DNA of 64,000 nucleotides from Hellea sp. (GTDB lineage Bacteria; Pseudomonadota; Alphaproteobacteria; Caulobacterales; Maricaulaceae): NCBI GenBank assembly GCA_020627655.1, contig JAHDGM010000002.1, positions 1 to 64,000 of the forward strand, read 5' to 3'. Shown piece by piece: positions 45,790 to 54,882 of this stretch (position 1 is its first letter; each line of letters starts with the position of its first letter). The notes under the pieces were generated by a model. It saw only the letters and a program-made list of their open reading frames with translations, ran no database searches and was not told where the DNA came from. The position numbers and the translations under genes were made by a program.

Positions 45790-46263
45790 CTACTTGAACT
45801 CTACTTTCAAAATTTCATAGCCTTTGGAGCCGCCAGGCGCGATCACTTCGAAAACGTCACCGACTTCTTTGGTGATCATGGCGCGCGCGATTGGTGACGT
45901 GACGGAAATTTTACCATCTTTCACATCAGCCTCATCTTCGCCGACAATCTGGTAAGTGCTCTCTTCATCAGTATCTTCATTGACGATTGTTACGGTTGCG
46001 CCGAATTTAACAGAATCGCCATCCATCTTGGTTACATCGATGACTTGTGCCAGAGCGAGCTTGCTTTCGAGTTCCTGAATTCGGCCTTCGATAAATCCCT
46101 GTTTTTCTTTGGCCGCATGGTATTCAGCATTCTCTGATAAGTCGCCATGTTCACGGGCGACAGAGATTGCCTGAATGATTTCAGGCCGTTCAACAGACTT
46201 TAATTGCTTCAGTTCCGCTTCCAGAGCCGCATGGCCTTGAACGGTCATCGGGACTTTTTGCAT
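45790..46263 (-). CDS. greA: Transcription elongation factor GreA
   Basis: Rescues backtracked RNA polymerase by stimulating transcript cleavage. 157 residues: N-terminal coiled coil from [24 protein letters not shown] with [17 protein letters not shown] tip acidic residues, then the FKBP-like C-terminal part with [22 protein letters not shown]. Start placed at the ATG at 46263 with AAGGA upstream; the longer track version is not conserved. Divergent from the DegT gene. Confidence 0.96.
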   Translation of the reverse strand: MQKVPMTVQGHAALEAELKQLKSVERPEIIQAISVAREHGDLSENAEYHAAKEKQGFIEGRIQELESKLALAQVIDVTKMDGDSVKFGATVTIVNEDTDEESTYQIVGEDEADVKDGKISVTSPIARAMITKEVGDVFEVIAPGGSKGYEILKVEFK

Positions 46264-46468
46264 GATAATTCCTTTTATCTCGTGCGGCTTTACCGTGCCG
46301 GACGTCCAAGCGCGGGAAAAATAAGCGCAATTTTGCAAGAATCAAGCCTAAATATGTGTTTATCGGCGCTGCTATCAATTCGTGTTAGCAAGTGTTCCAG
46401 GCTGCTATTGATATCTGGTGATCTAGTAACAGTTCTGATAACGGATTTGCAAAACGGAAAATAACAGC

Positions 46469-47596
46469 ATGCCTTCCATACCATTTATTGATTTGCAAAG
46501 TCAGCGGGCTCGTATCAGCGGTGAAATCGACGCGGCTATTGCGCGTGTTTTGGACCATGGCCAATTTATTTTAGGCCCTGAAGTTACCGAGTTTGAACAG
46601 GCTTTGAAAGCTTTTGAAAACGCCAAGGCGGTTGTGGCCTGTGCTAATGGTACGGATGCTATTGTTTTATCATTAAAAGCTTTGGGTATCGGGTCCGGTG
46701 ACGCCGTATTCTGTCCATCATATACCTATACGGCAACCGCTGAGGCGATCGTGCTCGTCGGGGCTACCCCTGTTTTTGTGGATATAGTGCCTGAGACATA
46801 CGGAATGTGCTCGCGCTCTCTGACAGTTGCAATCAAGGATGTCCTTAAAGGTGATTTAAAGCCCAAAGCCGTCATTGCTGTGGATCTATTTGGGCATCCG
46901 GCAGATTACGAAGCTCTCAGCGCCGTAAGCGATAGCTATGATCTCAGCCTGATCTCGGACAATGCCCAATCAATTGGTAGCCGTATAAACGGGAAAAGCA
47001 CGGCGGAATACGCGGATATCGCAACGACCAGTTTCTTCCCCGCCAAGCCATTAGGATGCTACGGAGACGGAGGCGCAATTTTACTAAAAGACGATGGGCT
47101 GGTCGCAAAGTTACGCTCTTTGGCTTTTCATGGGCGCGGAGCCGAAGCCTTTGATCATGATAAAATTGGCTGTAACTCTCGGCTTGATACTGTGCAGGCC
47201 GCTGTCTTGCTGGAAAAATTGAAAATCTTTAAAGATGAAATTACTGAGCGAAACCATGTTGCAGATCGTTATGCTCAGCAGCTGTCAGGTGTTATTAAGG
47301 CTGTTCCATACGTTAAAGATGGATGCACATCGACCTGGGCGCAATATGCTATTGAAGTTGATGATCGTGATGCATTTTTAGCTTATATGAGGGGGCAGAA
47401 TCTGCCGGTTGCGGCCTATTACCCAAGGCCGGTACACGAGCAAACGGCTTATACAGACTTTCCAGTCGTCTCGTCAGGTTTGCAAGAGACCAATCGCGTG
47501 AAACTCTTTGCCGCAGCCTTACCTATGCATGCTTATCTTTCCCAGACTGATCAGGATATAATATGTGCGGCAGTTCGAGGGTTTTATCAGGCCTAA
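46469..47596 (+). CDS. DegT/DnrJ/EryC1/StrS-family sugar aminotransferase
   Basis: PLP-dependent enzyme of 375 residues that adds an amino group to a nucleotide-linked keto-sugar. Seen: IPFIDLQSQRARISGEIDAAI, LGPEVTEFEQALKAF, CANGTDAI, CPSYTYTATAEAIVLVGATPVFVDI, and the PLP-Lys motif TSFFPAKPLGCYGDGGAI. It resembles WbpE/FdtB-type enzymes of surface polysaccharide synthesis; the sugar is unknown. It is isolated from the rfb genes 2 kb downstream but may serve the same pathway. Confidence 0.92.
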   Translation: MPSIPFIDLQSQRARISGEIDAAIARVLDHGQFILGPEVTEFEQALKAFENAKAVVACANGTDAIVLSLKALGIGSGDAVFCPSYTYTATAEAIVLVGATPVFVDIVPETYGMCSRSLTVAIKDVLKGDLKPKAVIAVDLFGHPADYEALSAVSDSYDLSLISDNAQSIGSRINGKSTAEYADIATTSFFPAKPLGCYGDGGAILLKDDGLVAKLRSLAFHGRGAEAFDHDKIGCNSRLDTVQAAVLLEKLKIFKDEITERNHVADRYAQQLSGVIKAVPYVKDGCTSTWAQYAIEVDDRDAFLAYMRGQNLPVAAYYPRPVHEQTAYTDFPVVSSGLQETNRVKLFAAALPMHAYLSQTDQDIICAAVRGFYQA

Positions 47597-47657
47597 AATC
47601 TATAGCCTGAAAACGCCAAATGGTGACATAGCCGAACCAGTTTGGCCTTCTGGAGGA

Positions 47658-48656
47658 TTAGTTTGATATAAAGCTCGCAATAGCCTGCGCAACTGCCGGA
47701 TCAATAGGTGTGTTCGGTGAATTATAAGTGCCGATATTGCCCATTCTATCCCGCGGAGCGCTCTTTAGAACATGATTGATGTCTTTTAAGATAATGAGTT
47801 TGCCGCCTGATTTGTTAGCTAATCGTTCGGCATCGGCCACAGAGACTTGGATGTCATTATCGCCTTGTATAATCAATTTGGGAATATCTAACGCCGCAAG
47901 TAAGTCTGCAGGATCGACGCTAAACAAGGATATGAGATACTCTTGAACGGCTGGGTTAAAGAGGCCTTGAAGAGCGGGGTGAAATTTTGACACTTCTATG
48001 GTTTGGCCGTTTTCAAGAGCGTTTAAGGCTGTTTCTGCATCGCTTAATATAGGCGCGTTCGCTGGATTGGCATTGAGTTGTTCTCGGATCACATCACTAG
48101 GCCTCCTGCCTGGTGCGGCAATTAAAATAACACCGCAAATATTTTCCTGGTCTTGTGCCGCCGCCGTCACCATAAGGCCGCCTTCCGAGTGCCCCAATAG
48201 GTAGACACAATCCTGACCGGTTTTGTCTTGAAGTGTTTTGGCCCAGGAGCGGTAATCTTCAGCATATACGGCAATCGTCACATCATTAGGATCGCCAGCA
48301 GCCGCACTTGAAAACATACCACGTTTGTCGACTCGCGCGCTTGAAATTCCTGCCAAAGCCAAATCTTCCGCCAGAAACTTATAGGCGTTAGATTGCATGC
48401 CGCCAGCAGCCCCGTCTTTACTGGTTGGCCCAGAGCCTGGGACTATTAATATAACAGGCGAGTTTTCTCCGGCATCAATAAAAGTGCCAGAAAGTTTACC
48501 TGACATGATCTCAGACGATTTAAACTCGGTAATGGCGGCCGGTATCCCAGTTTTGGTTGTTTCGGTCTCTAGTGGTTTTTCAGAATTACCGCAGGAGGCA
48601 AGTGCGAGACCTGTTAGTGTCAGCAGCGATGTATTTTTTAACATAAGGAAACTCAT
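47658..48656 (-). CDS. Alpha/beta hydrolase, predicted lipoprotein
   Basis: 332 residues with lipobox ALASC (TLTGLALASCGNS). Seen: oxyanion region VILIVPGSGPTSKDG, nucleophile GHSEGG, acid near QGDNDIQVSV and His in INHVLKSAP, so the catalytic triad is complete. Similar to bacterial alpha/beta hydrolases with a long lid. The start at 48656 is 1 nt after the SdpI stop, so translational coupling is likely; ATG 48644 is an alternative. The track's start at 48770 lies inside sdpI. Third gene of an SdpR-SdpI-hydrolase operon. Confidence 0.85.
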   Translation of the reverse strand: MSFLMLKNTSLLTLTGLALASCGNSEKPLETETTKTGIPAAITEFKSSEIMSGKLSGTFIDAGENSPVILIVPGSGPTSKDGAAGGMQSNAYKFLAEDLALAGISSARVDKRGMFSSAAAGDPNDVTIAVYAEDYRSWAKTLQDKTGQDCVYLLGHSEGGLMVTAAAQDQENICGVILIAAPGRRPSDVIREQLNANPANAPILSDAETALNALENGQTIEVSKFHPALQGLFNPAVQEYLISLFSVDPADLLAALDIPKLIIQGDNDIQVSVADAERLANKSGGKLIILKDINHVLKSAPRDRMGNIGTYNSPNTPIDPAVAQAIASFISN

Positions 48657-48657
48657 T

Positions 48658-49368
48658 TTATTCGACGTAGTCGGGTGTTGTTTGCTGATCAGATGCTTTT
48701 CGCCAGACCAGAAAAGAATAGAGGAGTGAGAAACCTGCGATAAATAAGCTGCCGCCAACAATGATGCCATATTGCCATTCAGGTGGCAGGAAGAATACGC
48801 TCAGCAATCCGGCTGCGCCGAGCAAAAGGAAAAGGCGGCCTGCAATTCTGTTGGTTCTTTCCCAGGCTTCTTCGCTGGATAAGGTCCACGGTGTGCGTAT
48901 GCCAAAAAACCAGTTGGACCGTGTTTTCGGTAGATAGTTCCCTAAGACAATAAACAGTAAAGATAAGCTTCCAACAATTAAGCTGGGTATGGTATTTGAC
49001 ATCATGTCAGCTGGCATACTCGCCCCATTGACCATAGAGTAGGCTACTAGGCCCGTAATGAGGGTCATAATAACAAGCAGGCTGATCCATCCTGCCAGAT
49101 AGGCTCTGCTGGATTTACGTATGTTTTTATTTCTGGGGTCAATTTTTGAGCCGACTGCAAATAACAGGCTAATGCCCGCGGATATTGCTGGTAAGAGCCA
49201 GACAATTTTCCGGGCTTCCTCAGGTGAGGCGAATCCATCAGCTTCACCTTTGAAATTCCAATGCACAGGGATTTCCCCGCTTGTCGGCATGGCATTCATG
49301 GCCCAGTAAGCTATGCCGCACGTAATTATGAGAGATATGCCTGTTGCCATCAGTCCGGTCTTAATCAT
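48658..49368 (-). CDS. SdpI-family membrane protein
   Basis: 236 residues with about six or seven membrane segments. N-terminal DUF1648-like stretch with IPVHWNFKGEADGFASPEEA and the C-terminal SdpI signature NYLPKTRSNWFFGIRTPWTLSSEEAWERTNRIAGRLF. In Bacillus subtilis SdpI is immunity to the SDP toxin and signals to SdpR. Homologues without a toxin gene are widespread, and none is seen here. Overlaps the ArsR/SdpR gene by 4 nt. Confidence 0.92.
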   Translation of the reverse strand: MIKTGLMATGISLIITCGIAYWAMNAMPTSGEIPVHWNFKGEADGFASPEEARKIVWLLPAISAGISLLFAVGSKIDPRNKNIRKSSRAYLAGWISLLVIMTLITGLVAYSMVNGASMPADMMSNTIPSLIVGSLSLLFIVLGNYLPKTRSNWFFGIRTPWTLSSEEAWERTNRIAGRLFLLLGAAGLLSVFFLPPEWQYGIIVGGSLFIAGFSLLYSFLVWRKASDQQTTPDYVE

Positions 49369-49679
49369 TCTGCTGCCTCCTCATATTTCGGGCCTTCATT
49401 TTCATCGTTATCATTATTATTCATGCCAATAAGTGTCAGAAGCCTGCTGGCCGTATCTTCGACCACGCTAGTATTGATCTTATAGAGAATCTGAGTGCCC
49501 TGGCGTTCGGCTGTGATCAGGTCCGCGTCTTTTAAGAGGGATAGGTGCCGACTCATCGTAGGCCAACTTGATTGAAACTCGGCGGCTAGATCGCCGGCGA
49601 GTTTAGGGCCGCTTTTCAGCAAGTTTAAAACTTTGCGGCGGTCAGGGTGGGCTAAAGCTTTGAAAACTTTATTTTGCAT
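49365..49679 (-). CDS. ArsR-type repressor, SdpR-like
   Basis: 104 residues: winged helix KVFKALAHPDRRKVLNLLKSGPKLAGDLAAEF followed by recognition helix STMSRHLSLLK-like QSSWPTMSRHLSLLKDADLI, and an acidic Asn-rich tail. No metal-binding Cys pair, which fits SdpR-type rather than metal-sensing ArsR. Predicted to repress its own operon through the dyad at 49684-49707. The ATG appears leaderless (see the promoter entry). Confidence 0.9.
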   Translation of the reverse strand: MQNKVFKALAHPDRRKVLNLLKSGPKLAGDLAAEFQSSWPTMSRHLSLLKDADLITAERQGTQILYKINTSVVEDTASRLLTLIGMNNNDNDENEGPKYEEAAE

Positions 49680-49683
49680 AAAT

Positions 49684-49714
49684 GCTAATTAGCAAAAAAG
49701 CTAATTAAAGTCAA
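49684..49714 (-). promoter_or_regulatory. SdpR-type operator over promoter with leaderless start
   Basis: On the minus strand TTGACT (49709-49714) and TAATTA (49686-49691) are spaced by 17 bp, and the ATG follows 6 nt after the -10. The dyad GCTAATTAGC (49684-49693) covers the -10, and a partial copy GCTAATTA lies at 49700-49707. Transcription should begin at or next to the A of the ATG. Repressor binding here would block the promoter. Confidence 0.65.
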
Positions 49715-49715
49715 T

Positions 49716-50612
49716 TTAGAAATTTGTCGCTTCCCATTCTGCCAATGCTTCATCCAAGCCGCTTTGCCAATCTGGGGTTTTATACCCAAATGTCGTTTCA
49801 AATAATGTTATATCCATGACGGAATATGATGGCCGCTTTGCTGGTGTTGGATATTCAATGGAGGGGATAGGGGTTACATGCATAGTGTGGGGAAGATTGT
49901 TTACTGCTTTAGCGAAAATTGCATTGGCAAAGTCGGCCCAGCTTATCTCCGGCCCTGATCCGCTAATATGATAAGTGCCGCCTTGAAAGCTTGGTTCCTT
50001 TATGAATTTTTTCATGGTTATAAGACAGGCATCTGCAAGGTGACCTGCATAGGTTGGTCGCCCGATTTGATCTGCAACCACATTCAGCTTGTCACGAGTC
50101 TGTGCAAGACTAAGCATGGTCGTCATGAAATTTTTTCCGTGTCCGTCAAATACCCATGATGTCCGTAAAATAGCGGCGCGTATTTGGATATCCTCTATAG
50201 CTTTTTCGCCGGCGAGCTTACTGGCGCCATATGCATTTATCGGATCGGTCGAGTTTGATGGTTTTAACGGCGTTTTTCCATCACCTGGAAACACATAATC
50301 AGTTGAAATATGCACTAATGGAATGCCGCGCTCGGCGCATTCATGAGCGAATATCTTTGGGGCATCTGCGTTTACGCGCTGAGATGTATCGATATCATCT
50401 TCGGCTGCATCGACGGCCGTATAAGCGGCCGCAATTATAATACCATCACAGATCGGAAGCGACTTGGCGAAATTTTCAACTAATTTAGCCGATGTTGACA
50501 AATCGCAATCGCTACGGCCGAATGCAGATATTTTTACGCCGTGATCACCAGCTCTGGAGATTAGTGCGCGAGCTAATTGCCCGGTTTTACCGATAACCAG
50601 AACCGTTTTCAT
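49716..50612 (-). CDS. rfbD: dTDP-4-dehydrorhamnose reductase
   Basis: Final step to dTDP-L-rhamnose. 298-residue SDR: VLVIGKTGQLARALISRA, AAYTAVDAAEDD, HISTDYVFPGDG with Tyr, YGASKLAGEKAI carrying Tyr/Lys, and RTSWVF. Starts 1 nt after the rfbB stop; last gene of rfbC-rfbB-rfbD. Confidence 0.95.
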   Translation of the reverse strand: MKTVLVIGKTGQLARALISRAGDHGVKISAFGRSDCDLSTSAKLVENFAKSLPICDGIIIAAAYTAVDAAEDDIDTSQRVNADAPKIFAHECAERGIPLVHISTDYVFPGDGKTPLKPSNSTDPINAYGASKLAGEKAIEDIQIRAAILRTSWVFDGHGKNFMTTMLSLAQTRDKLNVVADQIGRPTYAGHLADACLITMKKFIKEPSFQGGTYHISGSGPEISWADFANAIFAKAVNNLPHTMHVTPIPSIEYPTPAKRPSYSVMDITLFETTFGYKTPDWQSGLDEALAEWEATNF

Positions 50613-50613
50613 A

Positions 50614-51663
50614 TCAGGCCTGAGTGCCGAGACGTTCGCCGAAAATCTTCTTCTTCATCAATGGTGCCCACCAGTCCCGGTTTTCAAGATACCAATCAAT
50701 GGTTTTCTCACAGCCTTCATTCCAGGAGATAGCGGGTTTCCATCCTAGTTCAGTTTCGATTTTAGTGGCATTGATAGCATAGCGGTAATCGTGACCGGGT
50801 CGATCAGTGACGTAGGTAATCAGGCTCTCGCAGGGCGTATTATGCAATTTGCGCTCATCAATCAGAGCGCAAATGGTTTTCACCAGCTCCAGATTAGTAC
50901 GTTCATTATTGCCGCCGATATTATAAGTTTCGCCTATGCGCCCTTTCTGGAGAACAGTCAAAAGCGCGTCGGCATGGTCGTCCACATAGAGCCAGTCACG
51001 AATGTTTTCACCAGTACCGTAAACCGGAATATCCTGCTCGTGCAGTGCTTTGAGAATGACAACTGGAATCAGTTTCTCAGGAAATTGATAAGGGCCGTAA
51101 TTATTGGAGCAATTTGTCAGGACGACCGGCAGGCCATATGTACGGTTCCAGGCGCGTACCAAATGGTCAGAGGCGGCCTTAGATGCCGAATATGGAGAGC
51201 TGGGATCATATGGGGTAGTTTCTTCAAAGGCTGGGTCTCCCACATGTAGATCACCATAAACCTCATCAGTAGAAACATGGTGGAATCTAAAGTTCTCTTT
51301 GTCTGCACTGCCAAGATTGTCCCAATGCTTTCGGGCCGCCTGTAAAAGATTAAATGTCCCGATCACATTGGTTTGAATAAAGGCGTCGGGGCCGTCAATG
51401 GAACGGTCCACATGGCTCTCAGCGGCCAAATGCATGATTGCATCAGGTTTGTGCTTTTCAAACACTGTGTTGACGGCATCGGCATTGTTAATATCGACGT
51501 GTTCAAATGCGTATTTTGGAGAACTAGCCAGCATGGCTAGATTTTCGAGGTTTGCCGCATATGTTAACTTATCAAGATTGATAACTTCGTGGCCCTGGCT
51601 AATGGCCATACGTATTACTGCCGATCCTATAAAGCCTGCGCCGCCCGTGACGAGAATTTTCAT
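50614..51663 (-). CDS. rfbB: dTDP-glucose 4,6-dehydratase
   Basis: Forms dTDP-4-keto-6-deoxyglucose. 349 residues: [50 protein letters not shown] with the Asp-Glu dyad, [15 protein letters not shown] and [17 protein letters not shown]. Overlaps rfbC by 4 nt. Confidence 0.97.
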   Translation of the reverse strand: MKILVTGGAGFIGSAVIRMAISQGHEVINLDKLTYAANLENLAMLASSPKYAFEHVDINNADAVNTVFEKHKPDAIMHLAAESHVDRSIDGPDAFIQTNVIGTFNLLQAARKHWDNLGSADKENFRFHHVSTDEVYGDLHVGDPAFEETTPYDPSSPYSASKAASDHLVRAWNRTYGLPVVLTNCSNNYGPYQFPEKLIPVVILKALHEQDIPVYGTGENIRDWLYVDDHADALLTVLQKGRIGETYNIGGNNERTNLELVKTICALIDERKLHNTPCESLITYVTDRPGHDYRYAINATKIETELGWKPAISWNEGCEKTIDWYLENRDWWAPLMKKKIFGERLGTQA

Positions 51664-52232
51664 GTATTATCCATGGGCAAGAATGGATTTTGCCAATCCG
51701 CCAATAGTGGCGCATTTTTGTCTTTGTTAGATATAATAGCCGTTTCCGTTCTTATGCCCCAATCAATAGCGAGTTCAGGGTCGTTCCATCTTATATTGCC
51801 ATCTAATTCTGAAGAGTAGTAATTGTCGACCTTATACGCAACCTCACAGTTGTCTGTTAGTGTTGCAAAGCCGTGTAAAAACCCTTGAGGCAGCCAAAGT
51901 TGAAGGCCATTATTCGCTGATAGTTTAATAGCTACATGCTGCCCGTAAGTTTTAGACGAAGGGCGTACGTCTACGGCAATATCGATAATTTCTCCGCGCG
52001 TGCATCTCACCAATTTGCCTTGGGCTAGAGGTGGTGCTTGATAATGAAGACCCCTGATGGTTCCCTTTTGCTTTGAATATGAAAAATTATCTTGGACAAA
52101 GTTTGCTTGTACGCCTGTAGTTTTTTCAAATTTGTCATACCGAAAGAGCTCGCTGAAGAAACCGCGGCTGTCATTAATGCTTGTCGGCTTGATAAGCCAT
52201 AATCCGGCTAAATTCAATTCTGTGAATTTCAT
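51660..52232 (-). CDS. rfbC: dTDP-4-dehydrorhamnose 3,5-epimerase
   Basis: Cupin-fold epimerase of 190 residues. Seen: [33 protein letters not shown] with catalytic His, [34 protein letters not shown] and the [11 protein letters not shown] Tyr region. First gene of the minus-strand rfbCBD run; divergent from rfbA across about 110 nt that must hold both promoters. Confidence 0.96.
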   Translation of the reverse strand: MKFTELNLAGLWLIKPTSINDSRGFFSELFRYDKFEKTTGVQANFVQDNFSYSKQKGTIRGLHYQAPPLAQGKLVRCTRGEIIDIAVDVRPSSKTYGQHVAIKLSANNGLQLWLPQGFLHGFATLTDNCEVAYKVDNYYSSELDGNIRWNDPELAIDWGIRTETAIISNKDKNAPLLADWQNPFLPMDNT

Positions 52233-52341
52233 GAAGGTTATCTACCATCTTAAATTTGTAACAGACATATATGAAAAGAAGTCTTGCCAATCCCGATAAC
52301 CAATTTAACAGAGTAGGTAAACTGGGGTCTAGGATATATTC

Positions 52342-53220
52342 ATGAAGCGCAAAGGCATAATTTTAGCTGGTGGTAACGGGACGCGCTTATACCCCAGCAC
52401 GGTTTCTGTATCAAAACAACTTATGCCGGTTTATGATAAGCCGATGATTTATTACCCGCTTTCAGTGCTCATGAGTGCGGGTATTCAGGATATATTGATC
52501 ATTACTACCGAGCAGGATCAAGCTGCCTTTCAGCATTTGCTCGGGGATGGACTTAAGCTGGGGATTAATATCGAGTGGACAATTCAACCTAGCCCGGACG
52601 GTATAGCACAAGCGCTTATCCTAGCCGAAGATTTCTTAAACGGTGCTCCTTGTGCTTTGATATTAGGTGACAACCTATTCTTCGGATCTGAATTTGAAGC
52701 AACTTTGGAGGCGGTGCGTGGATCAAATTTGGGCGCGACTATATTCGGTTATCATGTTAATAAACCGGAGGCCTATGGCGTGGTTGAGTTTGATAATGAT
52801 GGTAAGGTAATTTCCATCGAAGAAAAGCCTGATAATCCAAAGTCAAAATATGCTGTCACAGGGCTTTATCTGTATGATGGAAAAGCGCCTGCATATGCTA
52901 AAACCATCAAACCTTCTGGCCGAGGTGAGTTGGAGATAACAACCCTGAATCAAATTTATCTTGAACGCGGAGAACTGACCTGCGCGCTTTTGGGCTCTGG
53001 TACTTCTTGGTTGGATACGGGGACACATCGCTCTTTGTTGCAAGCAGCCCAGTTTGTAAGCGTTATGCAAGAACGACAGGGGCGTCGTATATGTTGTCCA
53101 GAGGTTATTGCATTTAAACAAGGGTGGATCTCTTCATGTGACATTAAAGCTTTAGCCAAGCCTCTTAAGAACAGTGGTTATGGTGAGTTTTTACTAAAAA
53201 TTGCTAACGAGGCAGATTAA
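52342..53220 (+). CDS. rfbA: Glucose-1-phosphate thymidylyltransferase
   Basis: First enzyme of the dTDP-rhamnose path. 292 residues: GIILAGGNGTRLYPSTVSVSKQLMPVYDKPMIYYPLSVLMSAGI, ILGDNLFFG, EEKPDNPKSKYAVTGLYLYD and WLDTGTH. Completes the four-enzyme set with rfbC, rfbB and rfbD, although it is transcribed the other way. Confidence 0.97.
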   Translation: MKRKGIILAGGNGTRLYPSTVSVSKQLMPVYDKPMIYYPLSVLMSAGIQDILIITTEQDQAAFQHLLGDGLKLGINIEWTIQPSPDGIAQALILAEDFLNGAPCALILGDNLFFGSEFEATLEAVRGSNLGATIFGYHVNKPEAYGVVEFDNDGKVISIEEKPDNPKSKYAVTGLYLYDGKAPAYAKTIKPSGRGELEITTLNQIYLERGELTCALLGSGTSWLDTGTHRSLLQAAQFVSVMQERQGRRICCPEVIAFKQGWISSCDIKALAKPLKNSGYGEFLLKIANEAD

Positions 53221-53277
53221 TCTGTTTAATCAGAGTTGTCGCGAGCTCAGTTTTTCTTAGGCGCTTAAGGAGATGAA

Positions 53278-54414
53278 ATGATCGATCCACCTTTTTCTAT
53301 CAAAGCTGATGGTCGTCTGTCCGATGTCGTGGACGCGTTTAAGGCAAACTTCGCAGATGGACTTGAGAATGGTGCAAGTGTCTATGCCATTCAAGATGGT
53401 GATGTCATCCTTGATCTTAAAGGCGGTTGGGCGAATAGAGAGGAAACAGTACCAATAGGTGATGATCACCTTTTTTCTATATATTCATCGGGTAAAGCTG
53501 CGGCTGCAATAGTGATTGCCTATCTGGCGGATCAGGATAAGCTGGGATATGATCAATTGGTTGCTTCTATCTGGCCGGAATTTGCTGCCGAAGGTAAAGA
53601 GGATCTGACTGTAGGGCAGGTCATGTCACATCAGCACGGCTTATCGGGAATAACCAGCCCGGATTGGTCTGCAGAATCCTGGTATGATTGGGATAAAACA
53701 TGCGGAGAACTTGCAGCGCAAAAACCTATTTTTGAACCGGGAAGCTCAAGCGGTTATTCGCCAGTGACTTATGGTTTTTTGGCTGGTGAGATTGCCCGCC
53801 GGGCGGATGAATATGGCCGCCATCTAGGTGATATCCTGCGGCAGGATATATGCGGTCCACATAGTCTGGACGTTTGGCTGGGTTTACCCGAGAGCGAGCA
53901 TTACCGCTGTACTCATATGCATAAGCCTCGTCGCATGGCTCATTTCGGAGAGATCACACCTGCAACACGCGCGGCTTTTTTAGAGAAATGGTCTTCGCCA
54001 GGGGCAACTGGTGTTAGTCAGTGGCGCAGCGCGCAAATGGCGGGGTCCAATTGTCAGGCAACTGCTGAGGCTATGGCCCGGCTCATGCAGGTTTTCATTG
54101 ACGGTACGATTGAGGGTTCGGTTTTTTTGGCTGAAGACATGACAGAAAAATTGCGCGCTCTACGCATATCGGGTCAAGATCAAGTTTTACCGTTTGAACT
54201 GAATATCGCCGCTGGAGTCATGCTCAATTATCCGAATTTTTTCTATGGCCCCAATCCAAATACTATAGGTCATAGCGGTTGGGGCGGCTCCTGCGTGTTT
54301 GCTGATCCTGATGCGGGCCTTACTTTTTGCTATGCCATGACTCGGCAGGATAACTCGCTTATGGGTGATCCGAGGCCTTTGCGTATTATCGAAGCTTTAT
54401 ATGAAAGTTTGTGA
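53278..54414 (+). CDS. Serine hydrolase, beta-lactamase/EstB-like
   Basis: 378 residues of the class C beta-lactamase/penicillin-binding-protein-like esterase family. Seen: SxxK motif in YSSGKAAAAIVIAYL (Ser near residue 77), Tyr motif in GYSPVTYGFLAGEI and a late HSGWGGS in place of KTG. No signal peptide, so a cytoplasmic esterase is more likely than a beta-lactamase. AAGGAG lies 5 nt before the ATG. Monocistronic. Confidence 0.87.
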   Translation: MIDPPFSIKADGRLSDVVDAFKANFADGLENGASVYAIQDGDVILDLKGGWANREETVPIGDDHLFSIYSSGKAAAAIVIAYLADQDKLGYDQLVASIWPEFAAEGKEDLTVGQVMSHQHGLSGITSPDWSAESWYDWDKTCGELAAQKPIFEPGSSSGYSPVTYGFLAGEIARRADEYGRHLGDILRQDICGPHSLDVWLGLPESEHYRCTHMHKPRRMAHFGEITPATRAAFLEKWSSPGATGVSQWRSAQMAGSNCQATAEAMARLMQVFIDGTIEGSVFLAEDMTEKLRALRISGQDQVLPFELNIAAGVMLNYPNFFYGPNPNTIGHSGWGGSCVFADPDAGLTFCYAMTRQDNSLMGDPRPLRIIEALYESL

Positions 54415-54487
54415 CGCCGAAATAGGTTAATTCGGGCGAAATAACCTCTAAAACCGATGAAAATGTAGGTTTTTGCCTGCTTTTCCC

Positions 54488-54516
54488 TTGCCCTTTACGG
54501 ATTGGACCCCTACAAG
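54488..54516 (+). promoter_or_regulatory. Predicted rpsU promoter
   Basis: TTGCCC and TACAAG spaced by 17 bp, giving a start near 54523 and a leader of about 60 nt that contains the hairpin at 54531-54546. Prediction by eye. Confidence 0.45.
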
Positions 54517-54530
54517 CCGCTCCATAAATG

Positions 54531-54546
54531 AGGCCCTTGTGGGCCT
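54531..54546 (+). promoter_or_regulatory. Stable hairpin in rpsU leader
   Basis: AGGCCC-TTGT-GGGCCT, 6-bp GC-rich stem extendable with bulges through ATAAATG/TTTATTTAT, followed by T-rich sequence. If the predicted promoter is right, this is a leader hairpin or attenuator of rpsU; otherwise it terminates the serine hydrolase transcript. Confidence 0.5.
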
Positions 54547-54583
54547 TTATTTATTAATCCAAATTAGAAAGTAGTTGATTTAC

Positions 54584-54820
54584 ATGATCGAGATCTACGT
54601 CCGTCAAAATAATGTTGACCAGGCTCTTCGAGCTTTGAAGAAGAAACTTCAAAACGAAGGCGTATTGCGCGAAATGAAAGCGCGTAAGCATTATGAAAAA
54701 CCATCTGAAAAGCGTGTTCGGGAAAAAGCAGAAGCTATTCGTCGTGCCCGTAAGTTAGCGCGTAAGCGCGCTCAGATCGAAGGACTTATTCCATCGAAAA
54801 AACGTAAGCCGCGCCGCTAG
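54584..54820 (+). CDS. rpsU: 30S ribosomal protein S21
   Basis: 78-residue basic protein of the small subunit. [26 protein letters not shown] is diagnostic, and the long KR-rich tail is of the alphaproteobacterial type. The ATG at 54584 is the conserved start; the track's TTG adds three residues. Followed by a terminator; monocistronic. Confidence 0.97.
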   Translation: MIEIYVRQNNVDQALRALKKKLQNEGVLREMKARKHYEKPSEKRVREKAEAIRRARKLARKRAQIEGLIPSKKRKPRR

Positions 54821-54842
54821 GCCGACCTACAAAATCAAATTA

Positions 54843-54875
54843 AGGCCGTTCTGATCTTTCAGGGCGGCTTTTTAT
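54843..54875 (+). terminator. Rho-independent terminator after rpsU
   Basis: GCCGTTCTGA-TCTT-TCAGGGCGGC stem of 10 pairs, two of them G-T, followed by TTTTT. Ends rpsU; the minus-strand DHH gene ends 8 nt beyond. Confidence 0.85.
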
Positions 54876-54882
54876 TTGAATA

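Noticed and set aside
53278-54414. Class C beta-lactamase conferring resistance
   Set aside because: SxxK is present, but there is no signal peptide and the KTG motif is replaced; an EstB-like esterase fits better.
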